Below, in pieces: positions 42,885 through 48,334 of a DNA stretch of 48,334 bases. The DNA is taken from the NCBI RefSeq assembly GCF_001999325.1, contig NZ_MVAR01000008.1, forward strand, positions 1 to 48,334. Direction: 5' to 3'. The stretch is from Thioalkalivibrio versutus (GTDB lineage: Bacteria; Pseudomonadota; Gammaproteobacteria; Ectothiorhodospirales; Ectothiorhodospiraceae). The translations under genes were made by a program, and so were the position numbers. Position 1 is the first letter of the stretch. Each line of letters opens with the position of its first letter. Below the pieces are notes generated by a model. That model had not been told where the DNA came from. It saw nothing but the letters and a program-made list of their open reading frames with translations, and made no database searches.

Positions 42885-43700
42885 ATGCCCCGCATGGTGG
42901 ATCGGCGCCGCTGGCTACGGGGCGCCCTCGCATTAGCCGCCGGCACGCTCCTGCCCGGGGCCGCGCTCGCGCGTGAACCCCACACTGAGGTCGCCGTTCT
43001 GCCGCTGCAGAACCGCCCGGCCCACAGCCTGCTGCCCGAGCTCCAGGCCCTGTTCGGCGACACCGCCACCCTGCGCGGCGACGGCTTCCGCCTGCTGGTG
43101 CGCGCCGACGCCCACACCCTCCAGCAGATCCGCGAGGTCGTCGCCGAACTTGACGCCCCGACCCAGGACCTCATCCTCTCCGTGCGCCGCCACAGCGACG
43201 CACCGCGAACCGAACGCGGCAGCGGTTTCGAGTTCGAGAGCGGCCCGGAAGGCACCGAAGGGCGTATCACTACCCAGCGCCTGCGCACCACGCGCCGCGA
43301 CGACCAGACCCAGCACCTGCGCCTGCGCGAAGGCACCGATGCGATCATCCTGGTGGGCGAGACCCGCACCGCCGGCTTCCGCATCATCCACGGCCGCGCC
43401 GGCGTCGGCGTCGAACCCCTGCTACAGGACACCGCCCGCGGCTTCCGCGTACGCCCCCAGGTGCAACCCGACGGCCGCGTGCGCGTCGCCATTGCCCACC
43501 TCCACGAACGCCCGCTCGCGCGCGGCGCCGTGGACCGCGACGCCGTGGATACCCAACTCACCCTGGAGCCGGGCGCCTGGCATACCCTCGGCGGTGCCCA
43601 CAGCAAGAGCGCCGCCGAGCAGCGCGGCCTCGCCTCCCGCCGAACCACCCGCGACCGCGACACCCTCACCCTCGAAATCCGCGTCGATCCCGTCCGCTGA
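42885..43700 (+). CDS. Exported protein with secretin/NolW-like N-terminal domain
   Basis: 271 residues. A twin-Arg-containing leader (DRRRWLRGALALAAGTLLPGAALA) is a Sec or Tat signal. Residues about 35-100 (TEVAVLPLQNRPAHSLLPEL, then LLVRADAHTLQQIREVVAEL) match the secretin short domain found in PilQ/GspD periplasmic regions. The remainder contains two beta-rich segments but no secretin pore domain. It would be periplasmic, perhaps an accessory to a secretin elsewhere. The ATG at 42885 immediately follows the upstream stop; an ATG at 42849 would overlap that gene by 35 bp and adds a Ser-rich leader. Confidence 0.75.
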   Translation: MPRMVDRRRWLRGALALAAGTLLPGAALAREPHTEVAVLPLQNRPAHSLLPELQALFGDTATLRGDGFRLLVRADAHTLQQIREVVAELDAPTQDLILSVRRHSDAPRTERGSGFEFESGPEGTEGRITTQRLRTTRRDDQTQHLRLREGTDAIILVGETRTAGFRIIHGRAGVGVEPLLQDTARGFRVRPQVQPDGRVRVAIAHLHERPLARGAVDRDAVDTQLTLEPGAWHTLGGAHSKSAAEQRGLASRRTTRDRDTLTLEIRVDPVR

Positions 43701-43772
43701 ACCGCCCGCTTTCGGCCGCCCTGCGCTCCGACGGGACCCGGCGCCGATCGCCATACCCCCCCCAAAAAACGC

Positions 43773-43792
43773 AAAAAGGCCCCAACGGGGCC
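43773..43792 (-). terminator. Second intrinsic terminator after the porin gene
   Basis: GGCCCC and GGGGCC pair around AAC; a T-run follows on the minus strand. It lies 12 bp beyond a stronger terminator and forms a tandem with it. Confidence 0.65.
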
Positions 43793-43803
43793 CGGTCTCG
43801 CAT

Positions 43804-43829
43804 AAAAAACGGGGCCCCTGGGGGCCCCG
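43804..43829 (-). terminator. Intrinsic terminator of the porin gene
   Basis: CGGGGCCCC pairs with GGGGCCCCG and six T follow on the minus strand. It lies about 50 bp after the porin stop. Confidence 0.85.
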
Positions 43830-43880
43830 CAAAACAAGCTACAAACTTGTTGATATACCGCTTGGTAGCAGTGTCCGTTC

Positions 43881-44963
43881 TTAGAAGGACACCCGCATGC
43901 CGCCACCGACACCGGTGAACGACAGGCTGCCGGTATCAGCAATGACTTCGCCCTCAGTGTTCAGGGTGGAGTCATCGGTGCTGTTGTAGCCAACGCCCGC
44001 AAATGCCATCACACGGTTGCTGAAGTTGTGCTTCACAGCGATAGCAGCGTAATCGGTGTTGGGACGGTCGTCCCGACGGGTATGGCCCAGATTCAGCACG
44101 AAGTCATTGCGACCCATGGTGTAGGTGCCCGACAGGAAGTAGGTATTACCCTTGTTTTCCGGGTTCGCCTGGTTCAGACGCTCCCACTTGAAGTCTTCCA
44201 CTTCGCCCACCACACGGAACGGGCCGGAACGCCAGTCCGCACCGACCTTGGTGGAACGGTATTCACCCAGGTCATCCCACGTCGGACCGTCCAGGTTCGA
44301 AACGTCGCTATTGACACCAGCATCATCAGCGTTGATGTGAGCGACGTAGAGATCGACCGGGCCCAGATCGAAGTTCAGGCGGCCGGCGAAGATCGTGTCG
44401 CTATCGTCGGCGTTATCAACAAACGCGGCGACATTCACGGACACCATTCCAAAGCTGTTGGAGTAGGCCAAACCATTGTTCAGGTAGCTACCATTCGCCA
44501 GACCACGATTCGGGCCCAGACGACCGCCGTTGGAACGGCCCTGCATGAAGGTCGCATTCAGCGGATCCTTGCCGGCGGTGCTGTAAGGGGTGCCCATGCG
44601 GCCCAGGGTCACACGACCGAAATTGCCATCCAGGCCAACGTACACGTCACGCGCTCCAGAATTGAAACCATCGCCGCTCGTGACGTTCTGCTCGATCTTG
44701 GCCAGACCGGTCAGGCCATTGCCGAGATCGTGATTGACCATCACGCCGATGCGGTTCGGGTTGGCACTGTCGCTAAAGTCGCCAGCACCACCCGCGTCGT
44801 GAACTCGGAAGCCGCTGTTGAAGTTATCACTGTCGCCAGAAGCGTTGTGATGGACAATCTGCGTCTGCAGCTGACCGAACAGGGTGACGTCGGTGTCGGC
44901 GGCGGCGAAGGCCGGGACTGCGAAGGCGCCGGCAACGGCGACGGCAAGAATCTGTTTTTTCAT
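43881..44963 (-). CDS. Outer-membrane general porin
   Basis: 360 residues: signal peptide (MKKQILAVAVAGAFAVPAFA), then a 16-strand-type barrel starting TDVTLFGQLQTQIVHH and ending GGGMRVSF with the C-terminal Phe required for BAM insertion. GLTGLAKIEQNV and YVGLDGNFGRVTLGRMGTPY are Gram-negative porin hallmarks, the latter leading into loop 3. The barrel is rich in Asp and Asn, consistent with an acidic surface in a salt- or alkali-adapted cell. Codons are more restricted and A/T-richer than in neighbouring genes, as for very abundant proteins. A strong promoter and tandem terminators agree. Confidence 0.93.
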   Translation of the reverse strand: MKKQILAVAVAGAFAVPAFAAADTDVTLFGQLQTQIVHHNASGDSDNFNSGFRVHDAGGAGDFSDSANPNRIGVMVNHDLGNGLTGLAKIEQNVTSGDGFNSGARDVYVGLDGNFGRVTLGRMGTPYSTAGKDPLNATFMQGRSNGGRLGPNRGLANGSYLNNGLAYSNSFGMVSVNVAAFVDNADDSDTIFAGRLNFDLGPVDLYVAHINADDAGVNSDVSNLDGPTWDDLGEYRSTKVGADWRSGPFRVVGEVEDFKWERLNQANPENKGNTYFLSGTYTMGRNDFVLNLGHTRRDDRPNTDYAAIAVKHNFSNRVMAFAGVGYNSTDDSTLNTEGEVIADTGSLSFTGVGGGMRVSF

Positions 44964-45040
44964 GGTGCGTATCTCCCAGGAGAGGTGTGTTGTTCGTTTC
45001 TTACGCCGCATCCACGGTCGATGCCGCGAATGACAGGTGT

Positions 45041-45069
45041 TTTATATACACCACGGTGTCTCGTTTCAA
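45041..45069 (-). promoter_or_regulatory. Strong sigma-70 promoter of the porin gene
   Basis: On the minus strand TTGAAA (45069-45064) and TATAAA (45046-45041) have a 17-bp spacer, five of six matches each. The predicted start is near 45034, giving a leader of about 70 nt to the porin ATG with GGGAG before it. Confidence 0.8.
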
Positions 45070-45463
45070 CCCCTGGGCGAGAAAAAATTGCCACAGTTGG
45101 GTGGTAAACGTGACGCAGGATGGGTTTCGGAAGATCAAACACTTGCGGGAACAGGCTACAGAAAGGTGCGAGATATCCGGCAACTTGCTGAATCGAGGGG
45201 AGCATTAGGATCGGCTTACCTGCCTGGAGCAGAGCGAACGGGTGGCTTGATCAGGTTTTTCTTATTTTTTCGGGATTTGCTTCGTGAGGGGGTTTTGCAA
45301 CGCTCGCAAGGCGGGTCAACGCGATGCAACGCCCGTTGTTTTTTTGCAACGAGGTCGTTTTCGGGTGACGGCGAGGAGGGTGTGTTGTGGAAATGCGACA
45401 TGTCCTTGGGCCGTCGAAGCGTTGGCGGGAGGCGACACGTTTGCGCTGATCAGGCTTTGGCAG

Positions 45464-45494
45464 GGGCTTCGCGGCCGAGGCCGCTCCTACAGGG
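45464..45494. repeat. TTCGCGGCCGAGGCCGCTCCTACAGG-type repeat
   Basis: GCGGCC and GGCCGC arms around GA, followed by TCCTACAGGG. This is the common gammaproteobacterial extragenic palindrome core and is related to the element at 42247. Confidence 0.75.
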
Positions 45495-45531
45495 GCATGG
45501 TGGGCGGTTGAAGCGCGGGGGTTCATCCGGA

Positions 45532-45565
45532 GATCCCGGCTCTTCGCTTCGCTGCGGCCGGGATG
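45532..45565. repeat. ATCCCGG-type palindromic intergenic repeat, copy 3
   Basis: GATCCCGGCTCTTCGCTTCG then CTGCGGCCGGGATGA; the arms ATCCCGGC and GCCGGGAT match copy 1 at 32606. Confidence 0.75.
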
Positions 45566-45625
45566 AGGGGGTGCAGGACTCGTCTCGGTCTCTCTTCGAA
45601 CAAGACCTCGGCCACCCGCCGCCGT

Positions 45626-45660
45626 CATCCCGGAAACCGCGCAGCGGTTATCCGGGATCT
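45626..45660. repeat. ATCCCGG-type palindromic intergenic repeat, copy 4
   Basis: ATCCCGGAAACCGC and GCGGTTATCCGGGAT form a long imperfect hairpin, the inverse of copy 2 at 32673. Confidence 0.75.
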
Positions 45661-45860
45661 CGCACGTTCGGGGAGCCCCAATCCCTTGAGGTCGCGGCCC
45701 GGCCCTTCGCTTCGCTCCGGCCGATGACGGGTGGGGTGGACGCGTGGGCGGTATGCCGGGGGTTCGACGAACGGTCGGGGTGACCGGGCGTGGCGGATGG
45801 GCGGCATCGCGGGGACATGGCAGCGTGCCAGGGATCGATGAGGAGGGGTTCCCGAGGCCA

Positions 45861-45892
45861 TGATGCGGTTCGCTGCGCTCAGCGCATCCTAC
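45861..45892. repeat. GATGCG...CGCATCCTACG intergenic repeat, copy 3
   Basis: TGATGCGGTTCGCTGCGCTC followed by AGCGCATCCTACG; one base differs from copies 1 and 2 in the 5' half. Confidence 0.85.
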
Positions 45893-45974
45893 GGGATACC
45901 ACGGCCCCGCCATGCACAGGGTCCAGGGAGCGCTGCCGCACCCGATCCCGGCTCGGACTGCGGTTTAAAGCACT

Positions 45975-46008
45975 CGTAGGATGTGATGAGCGAAGCGAAT
46001 CGCATCAC
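45975..46008. repeat. GATGCG...CGCATCCTACG intergenic repeat, copy 4 (inverted)
   Basis: CGTAGGATGTGATGAGCGAA then GCGAATCGCATCA is the reverse complement of the element at 42041. With copy 3, about 80 bp away, it forms an inverted pair that could fold into one long hairpin. Confidence 0.85.
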
Positions 46009-46033
46009 CCCGGGCCGAACAGCCTGGGTCGCC

Positions 46034-47221
46034 TTAATCGAGCCCGAAGGCTCGGAGCGCGAGGCGGCGCTTGAGGGGGGTGGCCTGGTCGACCAGGCGA
46101 ATGCCGAGACCGCGCAGTTCCGGGAGGCCCGCAGCGTGGGTGCCGAAGACGAGGCGAAAGCCGTCCATGGCGCGCTGCATGAAGGCGTTTTCGCTGCGGC
46201 GGTCACGGGTGTAGGCGCGCAGGACGGTCTCGGCACCCGGGTCGCGGCGGGCGGGGCCGTGCAGGCGTTCGACCAGGGCGCGGGCGTCGGCCAGGCCGAG
46301 GTTCAGGCCCTGCCCGGCCAGCGGGTGGATGGTGTGGGCGGCATCCCCGGCCAGGGCGACGCGGCCGGCGTGGTAGTCGCGGGCGTGGCGGGCTACCAGC
46401 GGGAAGCTGGCGCGCTTCGATGTGGCGGTGATCGCTCCCAGTCGGTGGTCGATCACGGCCTCCAGGGCCCGGCAGAAGCCGGCATCGTCCAGCGCGAGCG
46501 TGTCGTCCGCCTGGTGTTCGGGCTGGGACCAGACGATCGAGCTGCGTCCGTCCGCCAGCGGAAGGAACGCGATGATCTGGTCGTCGACGAAGCGCTGCCA
46601 GGCGGTGTCCTCGTGCGGGCGCTCGGTGGTCACGGTCGCGACCACGCCGCGGGCGTGATAGTCCTGTTCGCGCACCGGGATGCCCATGCGGGAGCGCAGG
46701 GGCGATTGCGCGCCGTCGGCCGCGACCACCAGACGGGCGGAGGCCAGCGGCGCATGTTGCGGGCCATAGACATCCACCCGATCCGGGCGGGTGTCAAGGC
46801 TCTTCCATTCGGTTTCCGGCCACAGGGCCACGCCGGCGGCCTCCAGCTCGGTCCACAGCACGGCCTCCAGGGCGGCGTGCTCCACGGTCCAGCCGAGCGC
46901 CGGCACGCCCAGCTCGTCGGCATCAAAGCGGATATGCCCGGGGCCGCGGCCATCCCATACGGCCATGCCGGAGAAGGCATGGGCGCGGCGCGCCTCGAGG
47001 GCGTCCTGCACCCCCAGACGGGCCAGGAACTCCATGGAGGCGATGTTGAGCGTGGCGACGCGCGTCACCGGGGTCGCGTCGCTGAAGGTAGGCGCAGCAT
47101 TGCGCTCCAGCAGCCCGACGCGCAGGCCCTGGCGGGCCGCGCCCAGCGCGATGGCACCACCAACCGCGCCGGCGCCCACCACCAGCAGATCCAGCACGTC
47201 GCGGGAACCGGACGCGCTCAT
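46034..47221 (-). CDS. UbiH/UbiI/VisC-family FAD monooxygenase
   Basis: 395 residues. It has the FAD motif LLVVGAGAVGGAIALGAARQ (12-31), the DG motif region LVVAADGAQSPLRSRMG, and the second FAD motif GDAAHTIHPLAGQGLNLGL. These flavin hydroxylases add ring hydroxyls in ubiquinone synthesis. The ATG overlaps the stop of the upstream homologue (ATGA). In many gammaproteobacteria ubiH is followed by visC (ubiI), so this second gene is best read as the UbiI-like C5-hydroxylase; UbiF-like activity is an alternative. A stand-alone assignment within the family is not safe from sequence alone. Confidence 0.88.
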   Translation of the reverse strand: MSASGSRDVLDLLVVGAGAVGGAIALGAARQGLRVGLLERNAAPTFSDATPVTRVATLNIASMEFLARLGVQDALEARRAHAFSGMAVWDGRGPGHIRFDADELGVPALGWTVEHAALEAVLWTELEAAGVALWPETEWKSLDTRPDRVDVYGPQHAPLASARLVVAADGAQSPLRSRMGIPVREQDYHARGVVATVTTERPHEDTAWQRFVDDQIIAFLPLADGRSSIVWSQPEHQADDTLALDDAGFCRALEAVIDHRLGAITATSKRASFPLVARHARDYHAGRVALAGDAAHTIHPLAGQGLNLGLADARALVERLHGPARRDPGAETVLRAYTRDRRSENAFMQRAMDGFRLVFGTHAAGLPELRGLGIRLVDQATPLKRRLALRAFGLD

Positions 47222-48334
47222 GCCCCGCCCCCTGCGTCCGGCCGCGCGAGATGGCGTGCGGTATGGCGCGGCAGCGGGCCAAGGCCCATCGCCGCCTGTG
47301 CCAGGCGATCGCGCGCCGGACGCAGGCGGTCGACCGCCATCATCCCGCTGCCCAGCGCATGCCCGCGCAGACCTGCCGCATGCAGCATGCCGCGGGCAAG
47401 GAAGTCGGTCGCGGCGACCACGCCGTTCACGTCACCGCGCCGGGCCCGGGCATAGGCGGCAAGGGTTGCGGGTGCGCCAGGGTCGGCGACAAAGCCGGGC
47501 GCCCCGCCCTGCCCGCGCCCCTCGCGCAGCGCGCCCAGCAGGGTCGCCACGTCGCGCAGGGCGAGGTTCAGCCCCTGCCCGGCCACCGGGTGCACCGCAT
47601 GCGCGGCATTGCCCAGCAGCAGCGCGCGGTCCGCGACCGACTCCGGGGCATGCACCCGCTCCAGCGGGAAGCGCACCACGCGGCCCGCCGGGCGCAGCCG
47701 CCCCAGGGTCCAGCCGAAGCGGGCCTGCAGCTCGCGCAGGCGTTCGGCCTCGTCCAGTTCCAGGCGGCGCTCGCAGGTCTCCGGCGGGGCCACCCAGACC
47801 ACGTTCATCCGGCCATCCGCCTGCGGCAGCAGCGCCAGCGGGCCCTCGTCGGTGAAGCGTTCGAAGGCCTGGCCGTTGTGCGGCCGCGCGGGCTGCACGT
47901 CAAAAACCAGGGCATCCGCCGCGTAACGCAGGCGGTTCACCGGCAGGCCCAGGGCCTTGCGGGTGGGCGACTGGATGCCGTCGGCGGCCAGGACCAGACG
48001 CGCGGCCCAAGTGCTCTCGCCTTCGGCGCCGTGGATGCGCAGTGCGCGCTGGCCGTCCGTCACCTCGCCGACGCCGGCCAGCGTCGAGTGGTGGCGCACG
48101 TCCACGCCGGCGTCCCGGCAGGCCGCGTCCAGCCTCGGCTCCAGCGCAACGGCCGGCACTACCTGGCCGAGGGCGTGGCGGCCGTGATCGGCCGCGTTCA
48201 GGTGGACGCGCCCCAGGCCACCGCGGCGGCTGACGACGATGGAACGGATCGCAGTGGCCCGTTCGGCCAGCGGCGCCCAGTAGCCCAGATCGTCCAGGAA
48301 CTGCACGGAGCCGGCCGCCAGCGCATAGCCGCGG
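47218..48334 (-). CDS. ubiH: UbiH-like FAD monooxygenase (5' end missing)
   Basis: The frame is open to the end of the window. The visible part begins GYALAAGSVQFLDDLGYW, equivalent to about residue 40-50 of the family, so the N-terminal FAD motif lies outside; an internal Met at 48306 is not the real start. The DG motif region (LVLAADGIQSPTRKALG), substrate region (ALLPQADGRMNVVWVAPP) and GNAAHAVHPVAGQGLNLAL are present. The first residue of the second FAD motif pair is GN rather than GD, a common UbiH variant. It is translationally coupled to the homologue downstream; the UbiH (C6-type hydroxylase) name follows from gene order. Confidence 0.8.
   Translation of the reverse strand, partial: RGYALAAGSVQFLDDLGYWAPLAERATAIRSIVVSRRGGLGRVHLNAADHGRHALGQVVPAVALEPRLDAACRDAGVDVRHHSTLAGVGEVTDGQRALRIHGAEGESTWAARLVLAADGIQSPTRKALGLPVNRLRYAADALVFDVQPARPHNGQAFERFTDEGPLALLPQADGRMNVVWVAPPETCERRLELDEAERLRELQARFGWTLGRLRPAGRVVRFPLERVHAPESVADRALLLGNAAHAVHPVAGQGLNLALRDVATLLGALREGRGQGGAPGFVADPGAPATLAAYARARRGDVNGVVAATDFLARGMLHAAGLRGHALGSGMMAVDRLRPARDRLAQAAMGLGPLPRHTARHLARPDAGGGA

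Larger units (their letters stand above)
45070..46033. other. Repeat-rich intergenic region without a recognisable gene
   Basis: Open frames here translate to Pro/Arg/Ser-rich sequence without family character and run through palindromic repeats, so I call no gene. The stretch contains at least five repeat elements of three families (listed separately), an AT-rich part near 45250-45350, and a cluster of TTGCAACG-type words (45296, 45354) without clear spacing. Its length next to a porin is unusual. Confidence 0.6.

Noticed and set aside
45251-45913. 220-residue open frame on the minus strand
   Set aside because: It runs through several palindromic repeats, translates to Pro/Arg/Ser-rich sequence typical of read-through repeats, and has no ribosome site or family features.

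Overview
The window is about 48 kb of high-GC DNA (roughly two thirds G+C by eye) from a Gram-negative gammaproteobacterium. A DsrE2-type sulfur-transfer protein and two secreted Gly/Tyr-rich proteins resembling sulfur globule envelope proteins point to a chemolithotrophic sulfur oxidiser. I would place it in or near the Ectothiorhodospiraceae (Thioalkalivibrio-like); this is an inference from gene content, not a phylogenetic result.

Layout. 1-7148 (minus): partial aspartoacylase-like metalloprotein, a large REC-REC-PAS-GAF-GAF-PAS-GGDEF-EAL protein, a single-domain response regulator and a membrane PAS histidine kinase. 7327-10963 (plus): hisI, cysS and a DUF1007/NicO pair resembling ZevAB zinc uptake. 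11053-12855 (plus): long-chain acyl-CoA synthetase. 12957-24707 (all minus): the most interesting block. It encodes a membrane-fusion protein, an RND permease with a ~250-residue low-complexity tail, three secreted Gly/Tyr/Pro-rich proteins (two sulfur-globule-like), an orphan ParA ATPase, a DUF302 membrane protein, a membrane-anchored coiled-coil protein, a membrane dynamin-like GTPase, an unlisted 48-residue membrane peptide and DsrE2. Its upstream end carries a textbook sigma-54 promoter with two copies of a perfect 10-bp palindrome, and a divergent sigma-54 activator gene (25138-26538) follows. My main proposal is an undescribed locus for building, positioning or loading periplasmic sulfur globules, with ParA and dynamin as cytoskeletal and membrane-remodelling parts.

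26646-32379: TPR membrane protein, then a minus-strand cluster of MDR dehydrogenase, a 6-pyruvoyltetrahydropterin synthase homologue that has lost several catalytic residues, a GT4 glycosyltransferase and a methyltransferase, with a divergent CDP-alcohol phosphatidyltransferase and YceI protein. 32811-34863: YjfB-like protein, methyltransferase, a possible small RNA on the plus strand, and folE. 34888-41149: glutaredoxin-like/DUF3429 fusion divergent from a five-gene lipid-modification operon (FAD oxidoreductase, DUF1365, Cfa-like methyltransferase, MFS, chalcone-isomerase-like). Three TGTACA-type repeats overlap its promoter, as expected for a LitR/CarH light-responsive MerR regulator.

41519-48334: GNAT acetyltransferase, an unknown protein, a secretin-domain protein, a strongly expressed porin, a ~1 kb repeat-rich intergenic region, and two overlapping UbiH/VisC-type FAD monooxygenases, the second cut by the window end. 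Dispersed palindromic intergenic repeats cluster at 32.6, 41.2, 42.0-42.3 and 45.4-46.0 kb.
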